DNA from: Cymbomonas tetramitiformis
Lineage: Eukaryota > Chlorophyta > Pyramimonadophyceae > Pyramimonadales > Pyramimonadaceae
DNA: 24,102 nucleotides
Assembly: GCA_001247695.2 (NCBI GenBank)
Contig: LGRX02013673.1
Span: 1-24,102, forward strand
Direction of reading: 5' to 3'
The position numbers were made by a program, and so were the translations under genes. The notes beneath the pieces were generated by a model. That model was not told where the DNA came from, searched no databases, and worked only from the letters and a program-made list of their open reading frames with translations. Shown here in pieces: positions 10,068 to 18,340 of this stretch (its first letter is position 1; the number at the start of each line of letters is the position of its first letter).

Positions 10068-10175
10068 TTAGAATAATCAGTCTTCCCGTTATATGTTCGG
10101 GGTCTAGGGTTCCGGGACCGGCGACAGTCATACACCCTAACTATAGGAATGACAGTCGGGGCGTCACTTCCAGCA
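10068..10175 (-). repeat. Right direct repeat (5' LTR, or part) of the older retroelement
   Basis: Partner of 8020-8127. Coding sequence of the Gag remnant abuts it directly on its left, which is not where a leader would normally be. Confidence 0.8.
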
Positions 10176-10857
10176 ATAAACATTCACGACATCACGAGGC
10201 GACGGGGTTCCGATAGAAGCGACGCGTTGTTCGGAGGAGACGGAACACACGGGTAACCAACTGAACATTCAGTATCGTTACACAAAGGGACCGCTTGGCC
10301 TTGACTTATACCCGCTTGACTTCTTCTGCTCATCATTGACAAACCGCCCTTGATCATTTTTGACTCTCTATAAGTCTATATGAATGGGGGAGGGTGGTGC
10401 AGGAGGGATGCGGGGAGTGGAGGGTGACGGCCGGGCGGCCATGGACGAGTGCGCGGAGGCTTCTTGCAGTAGGATTTGTAGATTGTCTCGATCATTATTG
10501 AGTTAGGAGTGATTGTCCTGGCAATCTTCAGGAACTAGTTAAGGTTGAGTTGATGATTGTCCGTCTGCTAGTGACTTTTGGGACGTGGACTGCCCTTAAC
10601 CGTTCGGTAGACGGGTCCGCCTTGGGGCTCCCGGGGTTAACTCCTTCACAGGCGAGGGGCCGGGCCTCGGAAGTCAGAACGCAGACTCTGAGAGGTTTCA
10701 GGTCACGAGTCACGAGCTCGGACCTGCTTTTCACTCGACTGGTGCTGGTGTGTGGTGATGGTGTCGGTCGAGAATCGCGATCGTGACACGGCATCCGGCA
10801 GTTATTGGTAATTATAGAAATGCATTCTTCCTGGGTAAGATGTTAGCAGAAAAAGCA
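10176..10857. other. Spacer between two retroelements, no recognised gene
   Basis: About 0.7 kb with a T-rich left half and a G-rich stretch around 10385-10460. Short open frames occur but carry no recognisable motif. The right end (up to 10862) is the left flank of the younger LTR element and includes one copy of its target duplication. Confidence 0.5.
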
Positions 10858-10862
10858 GATCA
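10858..10862. other. Target-site duplication GATCA, left copy
   Basis: GATCA immediately before the left LTR at 10863, matching GATCA at 14435-14439 immediately after the right LTR. A 5-bp duplication is the usual integrase footprint of LTR retrotransposons. Confidence 0.9.
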
Positions 10863-11115
10863 TACCGGAATATCCAAGTACACTAGATATCAGAAAGTCC
10901 CGTACTCGTGTGGATAAACTGTATAAGATAAATAAACCCTAAGCTAGATATACCCGGAACGGTCTCGGACGGTCTCGGAGTCTAGCCTACCTGTGACACG
11001 CGTGTGTCACAGTACGAACCTACAGATCAGTCAACAGTCCAGTGTTGGTCCTAGGGATCTGTCATAGGGGCCTGACCGGGACTCCCAGTCAGGGCTGCCT
11101 ATACAGATTTCAGCA
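10863..11115 (-). repeat. 3' LTR of the Gag-only element
   Basis: 253 bp. It contains a tandem ggtctcggac/ggtctcggag pair and a hairpin (tgtgacac ... gtgtcaca, about 10992-11011). Just inside it on the coding strand is cagtgctggggtggtg, a weak polypurine-tract candidate. Confidence 0.93.
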
Positions 11116-11450
11116 CACCACCCCAGCACTGTGGGTGGTGACTGGCTAGGAGAGTCAGAAAATGTAAAGCTGTAAGTGTTAGGGCAGGAGCCAGGGTGAC
11201 AAGGCCTAACTGCTAATCTAACTGTGCAATTCTGATACACAAATTAGAACCCTCTAGCTAGCACATACAAGAGCAGAAACTCACAGGCAATTAAGGTCCT
11301 GCTAAACTACTGAAAGGCTCTGTGCCAGCAAGTCAAATTGAAGATTTCAAAGGTGTCAAAGTAAAACCATAAACCAGATTGAAGAAGTCTTTGAGGTCAC
11401 AGGAGTTCTGCACACCACCATGTTGGTGTGCCTCCAGAGTGAGCAAGAAG

Positions 11451-11800
11451 TCATTCGACAGTACCAAAGCAATCAGCGGTGGCCTCACGGAAGTCCATCC
11501 CATAATAGGAAGTAAAGAAACCAGCTCCATAATAGTGCTCCGCATCAAGAGGACCGCTCTCATGTAACGCCATACCGTAATAAAATGCCATGCTGAAGTC
11601 CAAATCCGCCTGAGACAAATCCTGAAAGGCTAGCAGGCTCAGAGTGTCAGGAGGCTCGGGCGGCTGAAGCGGTGGCACATCGTTAGCCAACAAGAAACCC
11701 TGAGCCGGGTTCATTGAATCAACAAAATCATTCGTAGAGTAAAATGACGGAGCCTCCCAATCGAGATCACCACCGACCAGGCGAAGGCACCTCCGTAGCC
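11451..11800 (-). CDS. Out-of-frame Gag C-terminal tail
   Basis: An open frame continuing from 11942 to a stop at 11451 overlaps the end of the main Gag ORF in another frame. From about 11800 on its composition looks coding: WEAPSFYSTNDFVDSM, then a proline-rich PPLQPPEPPD and an acidic, tyrosine-rich end. The WEAPSFYSTND stretch aligns by eye with WRPEEGWYLND in the older element, where it is in the same frame as the preceding hydrophobic segment. So this is best read as the last ~110 residues of Gag, separated by a frameshift in this copy near 11770-11800. Programmed frameshifting is possible, but I see no convincing slippery site. Confidence 0.5.
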
Positions 11801-13782
11801 GGTGTACATGCCGACACAGCAGAAGCTGTGGATGCCGAACCAGCCACACCTGCAAAAGAAATGCACAAGAGGGAAAGCATGGCGAGAGCGCCGATTGCCG
11901 GCGTGCCAAAGCCGAAAGGCGGCACACCGCACCCGATAGCACCGGCCGGAGCTCGCGGCTTCACCGCGAAAGTACCGTCGGCGAAATCCTCGTAGTCGTC
12001 CGTGTCATAGCCTGTCAGGTCAGACGGGTGGACGGCGGCGTGATTCACCGTCTGCACGAAGCCTCCGAACTCACCGCATGTCGCCTCCGTGGTGGTCACC
12101 CGCGCCGATTGAGTTGGCGCGGGCTGTACATCCTTCACCTGCGAGACAGGCATAGCAGGGGCCGGCACGGCGGACGCCGATGCCGCCGCACCACCTGCCG
12201 GAACCTGCCCCTCCGGTGTGATCCCCACCGCAGCGGCAGGGCCACACACCAGACCCGATGCATGCACCTCCGCTCCGCTCCCAGGAATAAAAGATGCGTG
12301 GGTAAAATGTACCTTGTCCTGGGCGGCCTGAACCTCAGAGGCGAGGGCGTCAAGCCGCCGCAAGATGTCCTCGTCGTCGGTACCGCCGGAAGGCGGAGGC
12401 GGAACGGAGAAACCGTAGGCTGCCACGTCGATCCCACCGACGCCGTCCGTGGAGAGCACCGCGGGCGGACCATACGCCAACGCCGCATGCGAGAAGGCCT
12501 CCGGTCCAATGTCTGCCGCGTCCTGGAAGACCTGCACGAGCGCCAACGCGTGCAGGCCCTCCGCGTCCTCCTGCTCAATGGGAATGCAGAAAGCCGCAGC
12601 CGTGGCCGGCGAGTGTTGGCGACCGCCAAGCGGGCAGTCGCGGTACGGGTGATACACCTCACCTTTACCGGCCTTGCGGCAGCGGTGGCACAGCGGCTTC
12701 GCCTTCATGCTGTCGCGGTCAAAGCCGACCGCGGGGGGGTTGCCTGCACCCACGCGAAACCCCCTCGGATGCTGCTTCCCCCGATGCTGCGGCTGCTGCT
12801 GCTGTCCCCCGCCCGCACGGCCACCACGCACCAAGGCCTTCAAGGCCGCGATCTCCTCGAGGAGTACCGTGTACTCCGACGACGTGACCAGAGCGGAGGG
12901 CTTACCGTCCATCCCCAGCACTTGCTTCTCACGTGCCGACGCCCCCTCGTCCGACTGTGCCCATGCCTGGAAGATGGCCACGACGAGAGCCTGAAGCGAG
13001 CGGAGAGTAACTCCGCCGAGGTCACCCGCAAGCGGATAACGCACCTTCACCGCCGCGTAGAAGATCGGGTCCAGGCGGTTGTACAATGAGAGCTTGCGGG
13101 TCTCGTCGGTGGGCCGCCAGTCAGGAGCGCGGTTATCCCGCACCAGACGTTGCTCACGAGCCAAGATCGGCTGCGGGTCAACGCCTGCGGGATAACGAAG
13201 CGCCGCGTGCTCCTGCTGGTGGCTCTCGCGCAGGGCTGCCGGCACGCTCCCTTTGATGATGTCGATGAGAGCTCGACGTTCATCTCGGTCAGCCGAAGAG
13301 TCCGTACCCCGAAGCCAGGTGTCGGCCACAGAGTTCCGCTCCACGACGAGGGCCAAGACGTCATAAAGGAGCCCATTAACCTTCTCGATAACCAGAGAGG
13401 TGGGGTCGTCGAGGTCAAAGGGGGCCAAGTCCAATCCAGCGGACTCAAACTCGGTCCGAAGCTGCACCACCAACTCGGAGAGGCGGTCGGTGTCGTCGGT
13501 ACCACGATAATGATGTTTCTTGGAACCAAGGATATCCTCGCGGACACCCTTGGCCCAAGCCCGATGAAAGCGCCCCTTGTACACCGCGTCAACCGTGGCA
13601 TGTTGGTCGACCAGGTGCTTCCGCAACGCGACAGCAGCGTCGGTGTTGCTGGAAGTAGCAGGGGGCACCACAGGCGGGGTGCTAGCGGTCGGAGTGTCCC
13701 GAACCGCATCCAGAAGCCGTATTGAGGCGTCCAAGTCGGAGTCCCTCAATAGGCGTTTACGAGCTCGTGTAGATGCTGCCAT
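11767..13782 (-). CDS. Gag-like structural protein of an LTR retrotransposon
   Basis: Structural protein that would package element RNA. The frame is open from an ATG at 14028 (753 residues), but I prefer the ATG at 13782 (MAASTRARKRLL, 671 residues): the 82 upstream residues are cysteine- and proline-rich, unlike the rest, and lie in the leader. The first ~300 residues are alpha-helical in character and charged (LRKHLVDQHATVDAVYKGRF), as in capsid-type domains. A zinc knuckle follows at about residues 363-381 of this start, CX2CX9HX4C (CHRCRKAGKGEVYHPYRDC); the nine-residue gap is longer than the four of classical knuckles. The second half is alanine/proline-rich. A GCGVPPFGFG motif and a ~20-residue hydrophobic stretch (LAMLSLLCISFAGVAG) sit near the C-terminus. 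The frame ends early relative to its homologue (see the tail at 11451-11800). No pol motifs. Confidence 0.75.
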   Translation of the reverse strand: MAASTRARKRLLRDSDLDASIRLLDAVRDTPTASTPPVVPPATSSNTDAAVALRKHLVDQHATVDAVYKGRFHRAWAKGVREDILGSKKHHYRGTDDTDRLSELVVQLRTEFESAGLDLAPFDLDDPTSLVIEKVNGLLYDVLALVVERNSVADTWLRGTDSSADRDERRALIDIIKGSVPAALRESHQQEHAALRYPAGVDPQPILAREQRLVRDNRAPDWRPTDETRKLSLYNRLDPIFYAAVKVRYPLAGDLGGVTLRSLQALVVAIFQAWAQSDEGASAREKQVLGMDGKPSALVTSSEYTVLLEEIAALKALVRGGRAGGGQQQQPQHRGKQHPRGFRVGAGNPPAVGFDRDSMKAKPLCHRCRKAGKGEVYHPYRDCPLGGRQHSPATAAAFCIPIEQEDAEGLHALALVQVFQDAADIGPEAFSHAALAYGPPAVLSTDGVGGIDVAAYGFSVPPPPSGGTDDEDILRRLDALASEVQAAQDKVHFTHASFIPGSGAEVHASGLVCGPAAAVGITPEGQVPAGGAAASASAVPAPAMPVSQVKDVQPAPTQSARVTTTEATCGEFGGFVQTVNHAAVHPSDLTGYDTDDYEDFADGTFAVKPRAPAGAIGCGVPPFGFGTPAIGALAMLSLLCISFAGVAGSASTASAVSACTPATEVPSPGRW

Positions 13783-14160
13783 ACTGTAGAAAGCCAGAGA
13801 AAAGATGATGCGCGGCTGCACGTTTGGGTGTTGTGGCGGAAATGGAGTGAAGACGTAACGGCAGAACGTGCGGAGCGGCGAAAAGAGCGTGGGGCACTTG
13901 CAAATGTCGGTGTGGTCGAAGGTGTCCGGAGCACCAGCCCAAAATACGTGAACCAGCGGGATCAGTGCAGGTAGAATAACGCAAATGAACATTGCCAAAA
14001 CCGAGCAATAGCAACGCGCGGTGCCCATGACTCGCAGCCGTAAAAGGCGTCTACCGTAAAATCATGCCCAAATCCTAGTCGCACCCAAACGCGCAAGTGC
14101 GCACCACCTCTTCAAGCGGCTGCTTAGCCAATCATGGCCAAGATAGCAAGTGGAATGAAA

Positions 14161-14175
14161 ACGTGGATGGGGCCA
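14161..14175 (-). promoter_or_regulatory. Candidate primer-binding site
   Basis: On the coding strand, five bases after the 5' LTR edge, the sequence TGGCCCCATCCACGT begins with TGG, as expected for a site pairing with the CCA 3' end of a tRNA. I cannot name the tRNA. Confidence 0.4.
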
Positions 14176-14180
14176 CGACC

Positions 14181-14434
14181 TACCGGAATATCCAAGTACA
14201 CTAGATATCAGAAAGTCCCGTACTCGTGTGGATAAACTGTATAAGATAAATAAACCCTAAGCTAGATATACCCGGAACGGTCTCGGACGGTCTCGGAGTC
14301 TAGCCTACCTGTGACACAGCGTGTGTCACAGTACGAATCTACAGATCAGTCAGCAGTCCAGTGTTGGTCCTAGGGATCTGTCATAGGGGCCTGACCGGGA
14401 CTCCCAGTCAGGGCTGCCTATACCGATTTCAGCA
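14181..14434 (-). repeat. 5' LTR of the Gag-only element
   Basis: 254 bp, nearly identical to 10863-11115. Differences are cacagcg versus cacgcg, cgaatct versus cgaacct, cagtcagc versus cagtcaac, and tataccg versus tatacag. Confidence 0.93.
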
Positions 14435-14439
14435 GATCA
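14435..14439. other. Target-site duplication GATCA, right copy
   Basis: Directly follows the right LTR. Deleting the element and one copy joins aaaagcagatca to tgaaattaaa, the inferred empty site. Confidence 0.9.
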
Positions 14440-15211
14440 TGAAATTAAAATTCAACAGTGTAACATGAACGATGCATGCATGATTGACATCCCAGATGTG
14501 GTATATTTAAATACGGCAATACCTGACCAAATGTCGCTCCACCTATTCCTCCTCCTTTATATAATGAAACTCGTCTCTATAATTTCGTTTCGGTGCGCGT
14601 CGTATTATACCTTCTCTGGGGGCCAGAGCCTTCGGATCGGTTAAATTTAGATGTTATGACTTAGGGTTTGTAACTGTCATGGAGTCCGAAGGCTCTGAGC
14701 TTCTAAAATGTAACAAACCTCGAATAATCGAATCTCGATCGCTTCGGCCGCGGCTCAGAGACTCCGGTTCCGGAGTAGCATTATACCAGAAGTTGATATT
14801 CGCACTAATGAACGATCATGTGCGTGCGGTCAGTATTGATATGTCGTTTATACCAGTATTTGCTATTCGCACGAGCGAGCGTTCACGGCATCCGGCAGTC
14901 GACTGTCGAGTGACCTCTCGTCTGTTCCTCTCGTCTGGCGAGAGTTCTCGTCTCAACTTCAACGACGAGTTCCAGTTCACAAACGTTACAAATACAAACG
15001 GAAGCGAGAACGATACGAAGTCGACAAACAATTTACTCGTGGACCGGATCGTGCGAAAAACGTGTAGCTATAGGAATGAGTAAAACACTCCTCTCTTCAT
15101 GGACCATCGGTGGCAGCAAGCATGTCACTGAGCTAGCATAATTTCAAGCTTTACAAACGATCTCCACTACTAGGTGCACTTTGATTAAACCAAAAAACCG
15201 CGGTGTGTGAT
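14440..15211. other. Intergenic stretch upstream of the dioxygenase gene
   Basis: A 13-bp inverted repeat, cagagccttcgga at 14624-14636 and its complement at 14685-14697, has a 48-bp loop. Two diverged ~80-bp units share ttataccag and tattcgcac near 14781-14815 and 14850-14874. An open frame of 134 residues (14679-15083, +) crosses these features but has no recognised domain, so I do not call it a gene. The dioxygenase promoter must lie near the right end; no clear TATA element is seen. Confidence 0.45.
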
Positions 15212-16339
15212 ATGAACATGCGGCTTTCAGTTCGACTCTATGCGCTCGCAGGGTGCCCAGGTTACCGAACCACGAAGAATCTGCTCGCTGGTAGCATCCG
15301 TGAAACGCCACGGTTTCTATCATCAGGGTTGAGGGGCAGAGCTTTCGCGAGCAATTCTTATAAAAGTGAGTCGGTGAAAGTGCATGGAGATGAAACTTGG
15401 AAACTGGAAGATCTGGTCAACCTCGAGCGATATCCAATACATGACCTGGAATCTCCCGAAACCCAGGCACTAATTCAGCGTTGCAGACAGGATTTGTTCG
15501 AGAATGACGGAGTCAGCCTTTTACAAGGTTTCTTGACAAGTCATGCTGTGAAGGCAGCGGCTGCTGAAGCTGCAAACGCTGCTCCAGAATGTTTTTTTTC
15601 GATTTCAAGTCACAACATATTTCTGGAGAGTCCTACTTCAAAAACCTCGAAACCCTTGATAGATACCGTTGGTGCAACCTCTGTTGGCTCAGTTGCATAT
15701 GATGAACTTCGTGAACGTGGGCCGTTGAAAACGTTGTACGAGACAGATGCGCTTCTGAGGTTCATTGCCTCTGTTATAACAACGGATGACGTATTGTACC
15801 GATTGGCCGATCCCCTAGGCGCTTGCACCGTGAACGTGTTTAGGAGTTGTGACTCTCACTTCTGGCACTTCGATGAGTCGGAATTCACAACGACTATCAT
15901 GCTGCAAGAGCCTATATCCGGTGGATACTTTGAGCTCACGCCTTTCACTCGTCACAAGCTGCAGGAACACGACCCCAAGGTTGAGGCCGATGTGTCGCGT
16001 CTGATATCACAGGTAAGTTTCGAAAGCCGTGCAACCACTTGTCACGCTAACAGACCTGGTGTTGCTTTTCTCTGAGACTAAATCGAGTTATCGACGTACG
16101 TGCAGGACGGAGATAACGTAGCTTCTGCAACTGACCAAAAGACTTCAGGCTGTGACGTGCGCCGCTTGGACTTTACTGAGGGCACGCTGTCAATATTTGG
16201 CGGGCGTCAGTCTCTTCATCGTGTAACTCCAGTATTCGGTGAGCGTGACCGCTTGGTGGCCGTCCTTTGCTGGGCCAAACAACAAAACGTAACAAATTCT
16301 CCGGCCGTACGAAAGTTATTCTGGGGTCGCGAAGGTTGA
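15212..16339 (+). CDS. Fe(II)/2-oxoglutarate-dependent dioxygenase, two exons
   Basis: Predicted mononuclear non-haem iron oxygenase that uses 2-oxoglutarate and O2; substrate unknown. Exons 15212-16012 and 16106-16339 join in phase 0 across a 93-bp GT(gtaagt)-AG intron, giving 344 residues. The start is the first ATG (MNMRLSVRLYALAGCPGYRT). The first ~50 residues are rich in Arg/Ser/Leu and poor in acidic residues, like a mitochondrial presequence. The catalytic facial triad reads as His219 and Asp221 (FWHFDESEF) in exon 1 and His305 (SLHRVTPVFGERDR) in exon 2, with Arg314 or Arg316 positioned for 2-oxoglutarate. The RLADPLGACTVNVF strand before the HxD motif and the C-terminal RKLFWGRE match a family I know from bacterial and algal hypothetical proteins. 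Some relatives are labelled HalD/BesD-like halogenases, but those lack the Asp; its presence here favours hydroxylation. The frame is intact, so the gene looks functional. Confidence 0.85.
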
Positions 16340-18340
16340 GGACTCAAGGAGGCAACAAACGCCCGAAGATGGCGCAGCCACAGACAGCAGTCTACTGGGC
16401 GGTCGTGTTCACCGAGGTGCAACTCGTAGTTTACGGTAAAGGGCGCGTATAGGAGACACTGTACACAGCACATAGCTGAATTGCTTAGCTGATTGAAATC
16501 CCGCTTTACCACTTCACCATGGGATGGTCTCACTTGAAGGTCGCAGTTTCATCAGTTTCAGTTTCAGAGAAAGTTTCAGAGAGATCAGCATTTACGTGCT
16601 CGTCTGGCGTTGCCCTATCACTAATTCGTCTCAAGTGTTGCCTATGCGCCACCCTTGTGACGCTCACCGCGTATCGATGGTTGCAGTTTATTAAGTTTCC
16701 ATTTGACTTGCCGTGTGTGGTACCATGTCACGGCCCCGCCCTGCTCTTGCACGATTCTTTCCTCCTCTGGTGAATTGGTGAGATGCCCTCGATTGGTGTG
16801 CCTCACGCCAGTCGGTGCGTGGCGAGAAGCACTCCGATGCTCGTCTTTGGTTTAATTTATTTCCTCCGCGGACACTAGCTTCTGGGATCCGACAGGACGT
16901 AGTCGAACGTACCCTCGTAGGTTAGCAAGCGATGTGGGGAAAACTGCGTTGAAAGGTTACAGGAATGCATCTTATCGAAGTACCGTATCGCAAATATTAT
17001 TTGTCGCGCCACGCGTACAACCTTATGCCACCTTAACATTAACCATGCCCACATTCTTAAGCACAGATATGCCCAATTGCTTCATACAAGGCATATGCTT
17101 CATACTATGCATATTACCGGCGCGTGTGTTCTACCTCATCATCAGTTCAACACGACCGAACATTCCTGAGAATCGGTACGAAATGTGGGCCCAAATCTCG
17201 AAATAAATTTCCAGGCGGGAAAGGGCGTAAGGGGGCGGAAGCTCGTGTTTCTGCGAAAAGGAGGTAGAATTTAAGCAAAATAGGCAAGAAATACTCGAAT
17301 TCAACATCACGCGCTTTCAGCGAACATATTGGTAAAAATCCAGAAAGCCTTTCAGGGGAAAGGGCGCGAGGGGGGAGGCGGTGTCAAAATTTGAGAAAAC
17401 CGTACGACAGAATTGGGGCAAAATATGGAAGAAACACGTGTTAAATAAATATTGATGAATTGCCCGGAAAAAAATCCTGAATTAAGGCTGAAACTGACTT
17501 CTTTCTCGGGAAAACTCCCATTTTTTTGAAACTCTCCAAATTCGTTTGTTGCAGATGGATTCGACGTACTAATGGATAGATTCGAGAGACCCACAACTAG
17601 TTTCTCTGCAGCGAAACTGTGACGACCTACGCAGCTATAATGCTATGAGTGCTTCTAAAGGCTCTCGAGATTATTGATGAGTAAGAGCGGCTGATATGCC
17701 CCCCATCCGGTGCATGTCCTGCAAGGCCGCAAATATTCTTATCGAAATGAATTAACGAAGTCTTTGATCATCGTCACTGCGCATGAAACGCTGATTGCCG
17801 AAACGATTACTATCTATTTCTCAAGTTCAAGGTTCAAAACATTCATCGATAACTTTGGATTTCGGCCTAGTTTCCCATCAATTGAACGTCGCCAATCTTC
17901 ATGAATGTGATATGGGGCCTCCCCCCAAACTACCTCGCCTTCACTCGGGTCTGCAAACTGAGTCAGGAGGCAGGGCATTTGGGGATCAACATTTCAATAC
18001 ACATTTATTACATGGTATGCTGGAACCACAGGTAAATCCTTTATGGCACCTACTGAGGAGTAAATTGGGACACACTAAACCGCTCTAGGTAGTCAGACTA
18101 TATTGCACTGCGTATTTATTAAGACTATTGCATACCACTGAATATCATTTGTGTGCCAAAAAAGATGAGTATCACCTATCAGTGTACTTGGCCACACGCC
18201 TTGAGTGCGTGGAGATCTCATACAATAATACCACAAAGGCATGTATGAAATGCTTGCCAAATTCCTCTTGTGCGCCACGACAAACACAGAAGGGCACGAT
18301 CGTCACATTGAGTATGTCCAACTAGAGTCAATTCCAAGTC
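16340..18340. other. Intergenic stretch between convergent genes, no recognised gene
   Basis: About 2 kb between the dioxygenase stop and the cyclase stop. It holds both 3' UTRs. Two diverged units around 17211-17300 and 17350-17440 share ggaaagggcg, a G-rich run and a gcaaaata(g/t)g(c/g)aagaaa motif. A short gtttcag repeat lies near 16548-16585. Open frames up to ~100 residues carry no recognisable motif. Confidence 0.5.

Larger units (their letters stand above)
8020..10175 (-). mobile_element. Decayed LTR-type retroelement (older, internally deleted)
   Basis: Bounded by a direct repeat (8020-8127 and 10068-10175, about 94% identical by eye) ending in cttccagca. The layout matches the intact element at 10863-14434: just inside the left repeat is caccacc followed by ggtggtgactggc in both. 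On the - strand the repeat starts TGCTGGAAG. Gag-like coding sequence runs right up to the right-hand repeat at 10067, with no leader or primer-binding site, so a deletion must have removed the leader, most of Gag and perhaps part of the 5' LTR. Flanking bases (agcgg on the left, ataaa on the right) do not match, so the true left edge may lie further out. It contains the 645-bp insert 8907-9551. Confidence 0.7.
10863..14434 (-). mobile_element. Complete LTR retrotransposon carrying only a Gag-like gene
   Basis: 3572 bp, transcribed on the - strand. Two LTRs (14181-14434 is 5', 10863-11115 is 3') differ by three substitutions and one 1-bp indel, so insertion is recent. A perfect 5-bp target duplication, GATCA, flanks it. 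On the coding strand the LTRs run TG...TA rather than TG...CA. The interior of about 3.07 kb holds one large Gag-like ORF and its out-of-frame tail; I found no reverse transcriptase, RNase H, protease or integrase motif. This matches the described class of terminal-repeat elements with only a gag domain (TR-GAG), which move using proteins from autonomous relatives. Confidence 0.85.

Noticed and set aside
12028..13089. 353-residue open frame on the + strand
   Set aside because: Antisense shadow of the GC-rich Gag ORF; arginine/histidine-rich composition typical of a complementary frame.
13783..14028. 82-residue N-terminal extension of Gag with a hydrophobic start resembling a signal peptide
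   Set aside because: Composition differs from the rest of Gag and it lies in the leader; the MAAST start is more credible, though the longer form cannot be excluded.
10863..14434. Hidden pol domains (RT YxDD, integrase zinc finger, protease) in the element
   Set aside because: None seen on either strand; the interior is used up by the Gag ORF, its tail and short non-coding ends.
10788..14901. Shared 16-mer cacggcatccggcagt at 10788-10803 and 14886-14901
   Set aside because: Identity does not extend beyond the 16 bp and no element edge coincides with it; probably chance or an old fragment.
14679..15083. 134-residue open frame as a gene
   Set aside because: It crosses an inverted repeat and diverged duplications and shows no recognisable domain.
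15203..15211. Dioxygenase start at the GTG at 15203
   Set aside because: Nuclear eukaryotic genes rarely start at GTG; the ATG at 15212 in the same frame is the natural start.
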